Shown here: positions 1-8,143 of the stretch, piece after piece
How the letters are laid out: every line of letters begins with the position of its first letter
Numbering within the stretch: the first letter of the stretch is position 1
DNA from: Bordetella parapertussis
Lineage (GTDB): Bacteria; Pseudomonadota; Gammaproteobacteria; Burkholderiales; SG8-39
Assembly (NCBI GenBank): GCA_945897475.1
Contig: CAMDFL010000009.1
Coordinates: forward strand, 1 to 48,750
Direction: 5' to 3'
Length of the DNA: 48,750 nucleotides
Position numbers and translations under genes: made by a program
Notes under the pieces: generated by a model
Seen by the model: only the letters and a program-made list of their open reading frames with translations
Told to the model about the DNA's origin: nothing
Databases searched by the model: none

Positions 1-110
1 CCGGTTTCATTGAAGAGGTTCCAGGCACCCTCCGCGCTTTGCGAGGGCTTCAGGCCCAGTTCGCGCGACAAGTCGTTGTCGCGCGTCAGCAGGGCCGCGC
101 CGCGTAGCCC
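1..110 (-). other. Open frame running off the left edge, unrecognised
   Basis: On the minus strand the frame stays open from just after the Bug stop codon at 111-113 to the window edge, while the other two minus frames are closed. It reads as plausible protein (for example LLTRDNDLSRELGL, then SAEGAWNLFNET). No ATG or GTG lies in this piece; TTG and CTG codons are the only possible starts. It may be the 5' end of the next gene or a remnant. I do not recognise the family. Confidence 0.25.
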
Positions 111-1097
111 CTACTCCAGCTTGAGATTCAGCGGCTTGATCTTTGCCGCGAAGGCCTTGCGCTGGCGCTCCATGATGGGACCGAACTCGCCAGGCGGCGT
201 CGCCATCAGTTCGTGGCCACCGGCGGTGATGAATTTCTCCTTGAAGGCCGGAACGCTGATGACTTTTCTGACGTCGGCGGCTATGCGTTCAATCACCACC
301 TTCGAAGTGGCCGCAGGCACGAACCAGCCAAACCAGCTCCCCGACTCGAAGCCGGGAAAACCCGCCTCCGCCACTGTGGGCATGTCCGGAAACAATTCGC
401 TGCGCTTCAGGCCGGCATAGCCTATGCCCTTGATGCGACCCTGCCTCACCATCGGAATCGCCGCGGTGATTCCGGTGATGGCAAAGGCGATCTCGCCGCT
501 GGCCACGGACTGCAGCGCCTGCGCGCCGCCCTTGTAGGGCACGTGCTCAACCTTGATGCCGGACTCGCGCAGTATCCACTCGACATCAACGTGGGTGGCA
601 TGGCCTATGCCGAGGCTGCCGTAGTTGAGGGCGCCGGGCTTGGCGCGGGCCAGCGCAATGATCTCCTGCAGGGTATTTGCCGGCAGCTTCGGGCTGGCCG
701 CCAGGATGTTGTTCGAGCCGATCAGGATGGTGACCGGCGCAAAATCCTTCGCGTCATAGGGAAGGTCCTTGCGCAGCATTTCATTGGCGTAGATGGTGCT
801 GCCGCCAGTCTGCAGAATGGCGTGCCCGTCCGGCGCCGCTCGCGCCACACCTTCTGCGGCCACCACCCCGCCTGCCGAGGGCCGGTTCTCCACAATCACC
901 GCATGGCCCCACAACGTGGACAGTTCCTGAGCGGTGGCGCGGGCAATGGTGTCCTGCAGGCCGCCGGGGGGCACCTGCACCGCGATGCGCACGGTGCGCT
1001 GGGGAAAGTCCTGGGCTTTTAGGGGAGAAACAGCGCCAACCAGGATCGCCAACAGCACCTGAAGCTTCGCGCTGCCGCGGCAGCCAAGATAATTCAT
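111..1097 (-). CDS. Bug/TctC-family solute-binding protein
   Basis: A 328-residue periplasmic binding protein of the tripartite tricarboxylate transporter (Bug) family, expected to bind a small carboxylate-type ligand and deliver it to a TctAB permease. An N-terminal hydrophobic signal segment ends near LKA-QD, followed by the family entry TVRIAVQVPPGG, then VENRPSAGGVVAAEGVARA and PDGHAIL, all typical ligand-loop regions. The ATG is supported by GAGGAG 5 bases upstream. It is the last complete gene of a minus-strand catabolic cluster carrying two Rieske oxygenases, so its ligand may be an aromatic or related acid (inference). No permease gene is adjacent, which is usual for Bug proteins. Confidence 0.93.
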   Translation of the reverse strand: MNYLGCRGSAKLQVLLAILVGAVSPLKAQDFPQRTVRIAVQVPPGGLQDTIARATAQELSTLWGHAVIVENRPSAGGVVAAEGVARAAPDGHAILQTGGSTIYANEMLRKDLPYDAKDFAPVTILIGSNNILAASPKLPANTLQEIIALARAKPGALNYGSLGIGHATHVDVEWILRESGIKVEHVPYKGGAQALQSVASGEIAFAITGITAAIPMVRQGRIKGIGYAGLKRSELFPDMPTVAEAGFPGFESGSWFGWFVPAATSKVVIERIAADVRKVISVPAFKEKFITAGGHELMATPPGEFGPIMERQRKAFAAKIKPLNLKLE

Positions 1098-1134
1098 TTT
1101 TCTCCTCTACGATTCCGTGACGCTTGTCTGAACT

Positions 1135-1374
1135 TTAGCGTGGAAGTGATGCGGTGTCTCTGCGTTTCTTCCGCAACAGTTTTCGCAATCCCCTGGTGGT
1201 TTGCTCGCGGTCCAGTTTCCCCACCGCGACATCCAGGACAAAAGCCTCCCATGCATCTACCTTGCGTGCCGGCATGTCAGGGTCAGTAAGAAGCCCGTTG
1301 ATTTCTAGAAAAACCAGACAAGACGCAAGCCCTGCACGCTTTTTGCCATCCACGAACGGATGGTTGCAAAATTG
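1135..1374 (-). pseudogene. Doc/Fic-type toxin, C-terminal remnant
   Basis: The frame reads CNHPFVDGKKRAGLASCLVF and continues ING...; this resembles the Fic-fold motif H-x-F-x-D-G-N-K-R of death-on-curing (Doc) toxins and the helix after it. The asparagine of the motif is Lys here. About 80 codons remain of a family of roughly 125 residues, so the N-terminal half is gone. The open frame extends upstream only to a stop at 1405-1407, and the recognisable similarity begins just downstream of the Rieske stop at 1391, so the break lies at that gene end. The GTG at 1351-1353 would start inside the motif and is unlikely to be a real start. No antitoxin gene is nearby. Confidence 0.7.
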
Positions 1375-1390
1375 TGGGGGCGTCGAGGCG

Positions 1391-2434
1391 CTACTCGGCG
1401 TCGATTAAAAGCGCCGTGCCGGCGCGCTCCTTCTCTTCCTCTTGCTCCAGTTTCGCTAGCAGGCGGCGCATGGCCAGCACGCCGCGGTCGGCGGCGATCG
1501 GCATGATGGGTGTGGGTGGTGACTCGATCGCTATCATGCGCTGTTGCTCTTCGATCACCACCTTGTCCTCTTGGAAAGCTGCGTCGTTCTCACGCCGGAG
1601 CAGATCGCCAATCGAAGCATCCTGCAACTGAAAGTTGCGAGTGACGGCCCAGAAGTAGTGCGTGGTGGTTTCTGTCTCGGGCGTCAACGAGTTGTTCACG
1701 TAGAACCGGACTGCGCCATTCGTCGCGAGCTTGCCCGCGTGCGCCGCGTGCACCTCGTTCTGGAAGTGCGACGGCGGCAACCACGTCGAGGTGGTGCGGC
1801 GATCAATGCGCTCCTCGGTCTGCATCAGCTTCACGAACGTGGGCGAGGGCGGAATGGCCTTCATGGTGCGGTTGAAACGCACCATGCCTTGCTCACTCAC
1901 CAGTTCAATCGGCGCGTCAGACACAGGCGCGTTGCCGATGGTCCCCACGTGCACGTAACCCACGTGTGTGAGGTCAAGAAAATTATCGAGGATCAAGCGG
2001 TAGTCGCTCTCAATCGCAAGGTAGCCGAACACGGCGCGCCAAGCCGGGTCGGTATTGAGCCCGAAATCGGGCACGCGCGTGGCGACGGCCTCGGCCGGAT
2101 CGCCCATCCAGATCCAGACCCAACCGTGCTTTTCGCACAGTGGATAAATACGAGCGCACAGGTTTGAAGGGATGCGGTCCTGACCGGGAATGAAGGTGCA
2201 ACGGCCGGCGCCGTCGAACTTCAGGCCGTGGTACAGGCAGCGGATCTCATCACCCTCGATGCGGCCTTTGGACAGGGCGTACTTGCGGTGCGGGCATTGG
2301 TCCTGCATTGCCACGGCCCGCCCGCCCTGTGTGCGATAGAGAACGATCGCATCCCCCAGGATACGCCGCGCGAGCGGCTCGCGACCGACTTCGCCGGGCT
2401 GCGCGGCGACGTACCAATGGTTGCGCAGGAACAT
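1391..2434 (-). CDS. Rieske non-heme iron oxygenase, VanA/TsaM-like
   Basis: A 347-residue single-component-type oxygenase subunit of the vanillate O-demethylase / toluenesulfonate monooxygenase group, which hydroxylates or O-demethylates aromatic acids using electrons from a separate reductase. The [2Fe-2S] Rieske ligands are C47-P-H49 and C66-x2-H69 (CLYHGLKFD). The mononuclear iron site is D154-L-T-H157-V-G-Y-V-H162. AAGGAGG precedes the ATG. No ferredoxin reductase gene is seen in the window, so electrons must come from one encoded elsewhere. It lies downstream of another Rieske gene and a small protein gene on the same strand, separated by a 409-base gap with gene debris. Confidence 0.92.
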   Translation of the reverse strand: MFLRNHWYVAAQPGEVGREPLARRILGDAIVLYRTQGGRAVAMQDQCPHRKYALSKGRIEGDEIRCLYHGLKFDGAGRCTFIPGQDRIPSNLCARIYPLCEKHGWVWIWMGDPAEAVATRVPDFGLNTDPAWRAVFGYLAIESDYRLILDNFLDLTHVGYVHVGTIGNAPVSDAPIELVSEQGMVRFNRTMKAIPPSPTFVKLMQTEERIDRRTTSTWLPPSHFQNEVHAAHAGKLATNGAVRFYVNNSLTPETETTTHYFWAVTRNFQLQDASIGDLLRRENDAAFQEDKVVIEEQQRMIAIESPPTPIMPIAADRGVLAMRRLLAKLEQEEEKERAGTALLIDAE

Positions 2435-2513
2435 GGACTACCTCCTTGCCACACGCTGGAAAACCGATTGAAAAATCAATCCAGAGTAGAGCGAACAAAG
2501 CTGCGGGTCAACA

Positions 2514-2630
2514 TGCAAACCGCTCGTTTCGGGACTCGCGATCCAAGACAAGCCCTACTGCGACAGCACCCACCGCACCAACGACTTCCAGGCTGCCGAG
2601 GCCGCGGTGGCGCAGGAGCAAAAGAAGCCC
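2514..2630 (+). pseudogene. Possible CDGSH iron-sulfur domain relic
   Basis: This lies inside the 409-base gap 2435-2843. A plus-strand frame open from the TAG at 2487-2489 reads SGLAIQDKPYCDSTHRTNDF, resembling the CDGSH signature (C-x-C-x2-S-x3-P-x-C-D-G-S/T-H). The Pro, Tyr, Cys, Asp, Thr and His positions are kept, but the first cysteine pair is degraded and no start codon is available. The frame closes near 2718. The rest of the gap has no gene I can support, although about 20 plausible codons near 2750-2810 (frame reading ELIAAWNDCAKETVAV) suggest more debris. Confidence 0.4.
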
Positions 2631-2843
2631 TGGCCCAGACGGGTGAGGGCCCTTTTTTTACTTGAAGCAATCCGACCTCTGCCAGCGCCGTGCGATCAGG
2701 ATCTCCAGGGTTCCACGCGATGATCGCAACGACATCCACTGCGACGCGCTCAGGAACTGATCGCCGCGTGGAACGACTGCGCAAAGGAAACCGTCGCTGT
2801 CGTATCCGCCAACTGACGAGCAAACCGAATCAGCGCGCTGGCT

Positions 2844-3221
2844 TTACTTCCTGTTTTCCGGCTCTGGAAAAATACTGGGGGGAAGGAAGCTCAGGCGATT
2901 GACCGGCCAGGAATCCTCGATGTCATTGGTTTCCCATCCGAGATCGGATGGAATCACCGCCTCCATGCAAGTCAAGGCCATGTCGAACAGGCGCCGTTCC
3001 TCGGGGCGCAATGCATCAGGATCATTTCCCGGAATGAGGTTGAGGAAAGCAATGATTTCTTCGATTCTCGGGAACACCGCGGCGACGAATTGATTCAACT
3101 CGGCGGTGCCTGAGGACAAGCGTTTTGCGAGGCGCCCTGACTCATGCGCTATCGACCATTCTGCGGCCCAAGGCTCAAGCGCCTTGAAGGGCGCAGGCAA
3201 CGCGGTCTTAGTGGTACTCAT
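2844..3221 (-). CDS. Conserved-context protein of unknown function (125 aa)
   Basis: A soluble 125-residue protein I do not recognise. It has no signal peptide, membrane segment or obvious metal motif. It is acidic and rich in Pro and Trp, with segments such as FKALEPWAAEWSIAHESGRL and DLGWETNDIEDSWPVNRL. Its ATG overlaps the stop of the upstream Rieske alpha subunit (ATGA) and follows GGAGGTG, so the two are translationally coupled. The position suggests an accessory or small partner of that oxygenase. It does not resemble the usual beta subunit of ring-hydroxylating dioxygenases (about 160-180 residues). The reading frame is well supported; the function is inference. Confidence 0.75.
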   Translation of the reverse strand: MSTTKTALPAPFKALEPWAAEWSIAHESGRLAKRLSSGTAELNQFVAAVFPRIEEIIAFLNLIPGNDPDALRPEERRLFDMALTCMEAVIPSDLGWETNDIEDSWPVNRLSFLPPSIFPEPENRK

Positions 3222-4417
3222 TTCACCTCCGACATCATGCGATCGGTGACCACGAAATGCGCTCGCAGAGCCATTTCCTGTCGCGACAACACCACCTCGG
3301 TGATCGCGCCGCTGGACAGCGCCACCTGCTGCGCCTCCAGCGTATTCAAATCCTCGCGAAACACGTCGCGCACCCGCGCGCGAAAGTACGCGCGGCTGAC
3401 ACGCTCGCCCAGATTTTTAGGCTTGTAGGTCCAGCCGTGATTGACAACCAGTGTTCGCCCCGCGTCGATCGGCCAGAAGCTCATTTCGTTGTGCCAGCAG
3501 TTGCCTATCAGCATCACAAAATTGGGATATAGACCCACCACGTCGAAGGCCCAGAAGTCATGCCCCGCCGAATTGATGCCAGGCGGCAGCCCGGTGCAAT
3601 CGAAATCGAAAGCCGGAATGATCATGCGGCCGAACTTCGCCGCAACCTTCTCGCCTGGAACAAATACCTTGTCCGGATTGCCGGGCGCGGAGTAGCGGTA
3701 ATGGCGATCGAACACCTCGATGGTGGGGCGATGCCGCTCGGGGTTGCGCTTGCCGCCCTGGTAATCGCGCGCCGTGCTTTTGTGCAGGTAGAGCGTGTGG
3801 TAGCCCTCGCTGAAGGCGTTGATGCCCAAGTGCCAGTTGGTATTAACCTGGGTCTGGTAGGCCGCCCCTATTTCCTGGGGCTCGAAATAGTCGTTATATT
3901 TGTCATGAAGATCGCCCAGCCATTCGGTGAGCGTGCAATGCGGTTTCTCCTCGAAATTGACGAAGATGAAGGTGTTCCAGACTTCTGATGTCACCGGCAC
4001 CAGGTCGAGGTTCGATTTGTCGCAATCCTGAAACTCCTTCTCATCGGTGATAAGGCGCAGCTTTCCTTCGGCGGTATAGCTCCATCCGTGAAAATTGCAA
4101 CTGAAACCCGGACGGGTACCGGCCATGTCGCGCACAAGTTTATTGCCGCGATGGCGACATACATTGTGGAACACCCGCACCACATCGTCCTGCCCGCGCA
4201 CCACCAGCAGCGAATAATTGAAGGTGGGAATGTCATAGACGAAATAACTTCCCTTCTGCGGCAGTTCCTGAGTGTGGCCGATGGTCAGCCAGGAGCGGCG
4301 AAAAATGCGCTCTCGCTCCAAGGTGTATCTCTCCGGGGCAATGTGCGCGGCGATGTTGACCCTCGAGGGCAAACTATCCGTCGCACCGCGAAACAAGGAT
4401 TCAGTGCTTGCTGCCAA
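3218..4417 (-). CDS. Rieske ring-hydroxylating oxygenase alpha subunit
   Basis: A 399-residue alpha subunit of an aromatic-ring-hydroxylating or related Rieske oxygenase. The Rieske cluster ligands are C87-R-H89 and C107-x2-H110 (CNFHGWSY). The catalytic iron triad is in NAFSEGYHTLYLH, with E204, H207 and H212; Glu rather than Asp begins the E-x2-H-x4-H motif. The start is TTG at 4415-4417, chosen because AAGGAG lies 8 bases upstream and no ATG fits. It is coupled to the 125-residue downstream gene. The substrate cannot be read from the sequence; neighbouring Bug and acid-catabolism genes make an aromatic or amine acid plausible. Confidence 0.92.
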   Translation of the reverse strand: MAASTESLFRGATDSLPSRVNIAAHIAPERYTLERERIFRRSWLTIGHTQELPQKGSYFVYDIPTFNYSLLVVRGQDDVVRVFHNVCRHRGNKLVRDMAGTRPGFSCNFHGWSYTAEGKLRLITDEKEFQDCDKSNLDLVPVTSEVWNTFIFVNFEEKPHCTLTEWLGDLHDKYNDYFEPQEIGAAYQTQVNTNWHLGINAFSEGYHTLYLHKSTARDYQGGKRNPERHRPTIEVFDRHYRYSAPGNPDKVFVPGEKVAAKFGRMIIPAFDFDCTGLPPGINSAGHDFWAFDVVGLYPNFVMLIGNCWHNEMSFWPIDAGRTLVVNHGWTYKPKNLGERVSRAYFRARVRDVFREDLNTLEAQQVALSSGAITEVVLSRQEMALRAHFVVTDRMMSEVK

Positions 4418-4527
4418 ATCAATTCTCCTTTTTCAATTTTCGTGCTTAAACGCTTCTAACTTTTGTGGCGAAACCGCATCAATGGCGGTTGATGCCATCG
4501 CATGATCCGCTTGACTCAAATTCCGGC

Positions 4528-5517
4528 TTACTGCGGCTCCACTTTTGCAAGCTTGAAAAGACTCGCATAGCTCGCCTTGTCTTTGAGAATGAACTCCGCG
4601 AATGCCTCCGGCGTCCCGCCGGCGGGGTCCTGAACCACCATGCCGGAGGCGGTCAGAAATTTTTCGCGTAGCGACGCGTCGTTCAAGAAACTCTTTGTCG
4701 ACTCTGTGTTCAGGCGGCGCACGATTTCCCGGGGCGTCTTGGCTGGCGCGAACACGCCGAACCAGAGGACCACCGCTACATCGATACCGGATTCCTTGAT
4801 GGTCGGCGCAGTGGGCGCCATGGGGTGACGCGTATCAGTGTTCACTGCGAGGATCTTCACCTTGCCGCCCTTGACCTGCGCCGCGGTTAAGCCCACGGAA
4901 TACACGGTCGCATCCGCCTCACCCGCCATAACGGCGAGGAATGCGGCGGGCGCGGTCTTGTACGGCACGTTAAACAAATGAATGTTGCGTACATTGCGCA
5001 ACCATTCCATATAAAGCATCGGACTTGCCGCCGCGCCAAAGCTAGCCCACTTGACTTGATTGGGATTCTTTCTCGCGAATTCGAGCATTTCCGCGAATGT
5101 ATTGTAGGGCGCATTGGGGTGCGAAGTCACCGCTGCCCCAAGAGCACCCAGGTGAGCAACAGGTTCGAAATCCTTCACCGTGTCATAGGGCATCTTCAGC
5201 CGCACCGCCGGATTGGCGGCAACGCTGAAGCCATCGAGCACGCACAGTGAATGACCATCGGGGGTGGCGCGCGCGCAAGCCTCTCCGGCGATCAGTCCAT
5301 CCGCGCCGGAGCGCGTCTCGATGACGAAGGGCTGGCCCATGATGCCGCCCAGCGCCTGCGCGAAACCGCGCGCCGCAAGGTCCCCCGGGCCACCCGGGGG
5401 CGACGATACGAACATACGAACCGGTTTCAGCGGATACGACTGCGCGCTCGCCGCGTGGATACCGCCCCAGCAAAGCGCAGTGCAAGCTGCGAGGATCAGG
5501 CCTGATTGACGCTTCAT
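4528..5517 (-). CDS. Bug/TctC-family solute-binding protein
   Basis: A 329-residue exported binding protein. The signal peptide ends at AASA-QS, followed by YPLKPVRMFVSSPPGGPGDL and the second loop IETRSGADGLIAGE. TPDGHSLCV is the usual loop after it. The C-terminus KLAKVEPQ is slightly shorter than in siblings. AAGGAG precedes the ATG. It is the promoter-proximal gene of the minus-strand Rieske cluster, 110 bases upstream of the oxygenase alpha gene, so it probably supplies the cluster's substrate or reports its presence (inference). Confidence 0.93.
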   Translation of the reverse strand: MKRQSGLILAACTALCWGGIHAASAQSYPLKPVRMFVSSPPGGPGDLAARGFAQALGGIMGQPFVIETRSGADGLIAGEACARATPDGHSLCVLDGFSVAANPAVRLKMPYDTVKDFEPVAHLGALGAAVTSHPNAPYNTFAEMLEFARKNPNQVKWASFGAAASPMLYMEWLRNVRNIHLFNVPYKTAPAAFLAVMAGEADATVYSVGLTAAQVKGGKVKILAVNTDTRHPMAPTAPTIKESGIDVAVVLWFGVFAPAKTPREIVRRLNTESTKSFLNDASLREKFLTASGMVVQDPAGGTPEAFAEFILKDKASYASLFKLAKVEPQ

Positions 5518-5996
5518 CGACGGCTCCTTCTTCTAGACAAAAAAATCGAGGAAATAGGCCGCTAATATCCCTGTAATCGCCGAATAAGTCTATCGATTGG
5601 TCAGGAACTCGATCTGGCGCGGGCGGGGACGGTACGGCCAAAGAAAGACGGTTCAAGTTCGGCCATGGATCAGCAAGTCAAACTTTCACTCCGCACCGCA
5701 TCTCCTGCGCTTCTCGCGTGCCTGGCCAAACCAGTTTTTGATCAATCGACCGAGCACGATCTCATCCGAAATCCGATTTTTGTCGCGTTTTTTGTGGTTG
5801 AGGCTCGTCGAGAAATTGCCGTTGCAACAAGTCGGTGCTGAAACCGTCCCATTGAACAGTGACATCGTATTGCATAATCAACTCAATCTATTCCGGCTTT
5901 AACCGGACATTTCTGATTTTGACACTACTGATTTTAATATCTCAATCAGGTCATTCAGAATGGGAAGGCAATGGATCAATAGCCACGCATGAGACC
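5518..5996. other. Intergenic gap with glycosyltransferase stub and AT-rich segment
   Basis: This 479-base space has no intact gene. It holds the 24-codon glycosyltransferase stub described separately (5686-5757). It also has an AT-rich stretch near 5880-5960 in which CCGG-CTTTAA-CCGG forms a short palindrome and TAACCGGACATTTCTGATTT resembles the terminal sequences of some insertion elements. No transposase coding is present. The minus-strand Bug gene at 4528-5517 must have its promoter at the left end of this gap. Confidence 0.5.
5686..5757 (-). pseudogene. Truncated duplicate of the glycosyltransferase 5' end
   Basis: From GTG at 5755-5757 the frame reads LGRLIKNWFGQAREKRRR and then stops at TGA 5686-5688. 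The intact gene at 5997-7946 starts LGRLIKNWYGESREKRRK. The DNA match continues upstream of the start codon (5758-5779 matches 7947-7968 with few changes), so about 85 bases including the 5' leader were duplicated, or a second paralogue was deleted down to this stub. Only 23 codons survive. Confidence 0.75.
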
Positions 5997-7946
5997 CTAG
6001 GTCAATTTCCCAATGCCTGCTTTTTCAACCGCTTCGGTGAAAAAGCGTTCCAACGCGCGCACCGTGCCGACATCCTCGAAAATGCACTCGCTAGTGTCAA
6101 CAATCCGCTCCCGAATGGCGGTGCGGCAGTCTCGATCGGTTCCCAGCCTGAGCGCGATCTCGACGTATTCCTGCTGGTTTTTTGCCACGCAGTCCATCAC
6201 ACCCATGCGACTATAGCTCGCATAGGTAAAACGCGATCGTGCATAGTCACCCGGCAATGTCACCACCGGCGCACCCATGGCAAATGCCTCCAGACTGGAA
6301 TTTCCGCCACTGAAGTGGGGCGTATCTAGTACAACGTCCGCGAGCCCCAACAAGGCGAGATAAGCGTCGTGCCCGCAAACCGGCAGGAAACGAATCCGCG
6401 GCAATACGTCTTTAAGGGACTCCGACCAGCGCGCCAACAAAAACGGTTTAAGAAAACTCGGGTTGTCTATTATCAGCAGCAACGCCTTCGGATCGGCGCG
6501 CAGAATTCCGCCAATCATTGCGTCGAAATCGGGATGCATCTTGAATAGCGTCTGCGGACAAAAATAAAGATTGACGTCCTCCGGGATCTTAAAATCGGCG
6601 CGACCCGGAAATGGCCGCGGCGTCTCAGGGCTCGAATAGCAAACGAAGGCGCAGGAATCCGGCAAACAGGCCAGTTGCTCCGTGTAATGAGCCGCCGCGC
6701 CCAAGGGTTCGACATGAACACTGCTGATGAAGTAATCCATTTGCGGCAGGCCACTGGTCACAGGGTGCCCCCAGGTAAGGCACTGAATCGGAGCGAGCCG
6801 TGAAAACGCCATGAAATAAGTGAATGGCTCCATGCCAATGTCCGCGTAGAACAATATATCGACCTTCACCTCCTCGATCTGGCGCCTGGCCTCCTCCAGG
6901 ACCGGCTTGAGGATGATTGTGCGTTCGCATTGCGAATGTATTTCTCGCGCGATGTCGTCGCCCGCATCTTCAAAAACAAACGCCGTCAGTTCGAATTCGG
7001 CGCGGTTGTGGCGCTGAAAAAAACCCCGCATCAATCGTCCTATGGTGTGGAACTTAAAATACTTTGAAACGATGCCGATACGTAACCTGCTGCGTCGATG
7101 CGCGCCGATTTTGAGATTGGGTGAGACGTAAGCCAGACTGGGATAAGCGTGTTGGTACATTCTCGCCAAAAGCTCCCGGCACGGCTTGTCATCCAGACCA
7201 TGGTAGGCGAGGTAGAAATCCGTATGGCTGATTTCCGTTTCGGGCAGCCCGGTATTCAAACGCTGCCCGAGCATGAAACTGGCCTCCTCATTGAATTGCG
7301 CGCGGATCCGAGCAATATGCTCGCGCGATCGTGGTATCGGCGGAAAAATACTGACTCGCCTGACGCGCCAGAGGTCCACGGGATTCTTTTCCCAAGCGCG
7401 TGCATAGCCCTCACGCGCATCATCGACCCGCCCCATGGCATGCCAGACATTGGCCAGTTGCGCTTCAATATTCCACTCCGGAGAATCGCCGTAGAGATCC
7501 AGAGCGACCTCGAAGCGTTTTGCCGCCTCTTCGTATTGGCCTGCATCGCGCAACAGCCCGGCAAGCTTAAAATTTAGACCAAAGCCGGCACTGTCGTCGC
7601 CAAGTTCCAAAGCACGGCGCAGAACGGCAATGGCCTCGTGGCGATATTTGGGCACCGGCAGCACCGAGGCAAACAATAGATGGGCTTCGAAGGAGTCGGG
7701 GGCGGCTTCCACCGTGGCCCGTAACACGACAACCGCACGTTCGAGCTCTCCGGCCAGTTTCAGGGCGTTACCCAGCAGACAACGAGTATCGGCACGCGCC
7801 GGATCAAGCGCTACAGCGCGATCGAAAAGATCAATTGCCAGCGGCAGATTGTCGCCGGACTGAGCCGCGAATCCACGAGCGACAAGCGATTTCCTGCGCT
7901 TTTCGCGGGACTCGCCATACCAGTTTTTGATCAACCGACCAAGCAC
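5997..7946 (-). CDS. TPR-containing O-GlcNAc transferase (SPINDLY/OGT-like) glycosyltransferase
   Basis: A 649-residue protein with about 170-200 N-terminal residues of TPR-like helices (repeats around ARGFAAQSGDNLPLAIDLF and ARADTRCLLGNALKLAGELE), followed by a GT41-type catalytic region. OGT hallmarks are RLRIGIVSKYFKFHTIGR, CLTWGHPVTSGLPQMDYFIS, a FCPQTLFKMHPDFDAMI segment and LDTPHFSGGNSSLEAFAMG (nucleotide-sugar loop). The family transfers GlcNAc or other sugars to Ser/Thr of proteins; in bacteria targets include adhesins and flagellins. The start is GTG at 7944-7946; no in-frame ATG exists between the upstream stop and the conserved start. It stands alone, and a stub of a second copy lies downstream. 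Confidence 0.85.
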   Translation of the reverse strand: MLGRLIKNWYGESREKRRKSLVARGFAAQSGDNLPLAIDLFDRAVALDPARADTRCLLGNALKLAGELERAVVVLRATVEAAPDSFEAHLLFASVLPVPKYRHEAIAVLRRALELGDDSAGFGLNFKLAGLLRDAGQYEEAAKRFEVALDLYGDSPEWNIEAQLANVWHAMGRVDDAREGYARAWEKNPVDLWRVRRVSIFPPIPRSREHIARIRAQFNEEASFMLGQRLNTGLPETEISHTDFYLAYHGLDDKPCRELLARMYQHAYPSLAYVSPNLKIGAHRRSRLRIGIVSKYFKFHTIGRLMRGFFQRHNRAEFELTAFVFEDAGDDIAREIHSQCERTIILKPVLEEARRQIEEVKVDILFYADIGMEPFTYFMAFSRLAPIQCLTWGHPVTSGLPQMDYFISSVHVEPLGAAAHYTEQLACLPDSCAFVCYSSPETPRPFPGRADFKIPEDVNLYFCPQTLFKMHPDFDAMIGGILRADPKALLLIIDNPSFLKPFLLARWSESLKDVLPRIRFLPVCGHDAYLALLGLADVVLDTPHFSGGNSSLEAFAMGAPVVTLPGDYARSRFTYASYSRMGVMDCVAKNQQEYVEIALRLGTDRDCRTAIRERIVDTSECIFEDVGTVRALERFFTEAVEKAGIGKLT

Positions 7947-7987
7947 GATCTCATTCGAAACCCGATTATTGTTTTAAATTTCCGGAC

Positions 7988-8119
7988 TCACCATGGCAAT
8001 ATATTTTCCTCGACGAATTCCATGCCAAATCCGGGCGCGTCGCTGGGCGTGACCCTGCCATTGACCGGTGTGGGCAAGCCGATTCCGGGTTTGCTGGATA
8101 GCCCGAGTGACGGGCCTTT
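7988..8119 (-). pseudogene. C-terminal relic, possibly enolase superfamily
   Basis: A 43-codon open minus frame between stops ends with VTPSDAPGFGMEFVEENILPW. This resembles the C-terminal end of mandelate racemase/muconate-lactonizing-type enzymes, which finish with a P-x-x-PG-GxE pattern. It has no start and no upstream domain. The segment also contains the 23-base sequence shared with the 147-base repeats at 15.7 and 19.6 kb (8078-8100). The family assignment is tentative. Confidence 0.4.
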
Positions 8120-8143
8120 TCACAGAGATCAGCCTTAATCTGC

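Noticed and set aside
213-1022. Long plus-strand open frame opposite the first Bug gene
   Set aside because: Antisense shadow of a GC-rich gene; no start signal or family resemblance, while the minus frame has a signal peptide and Bug motifs.
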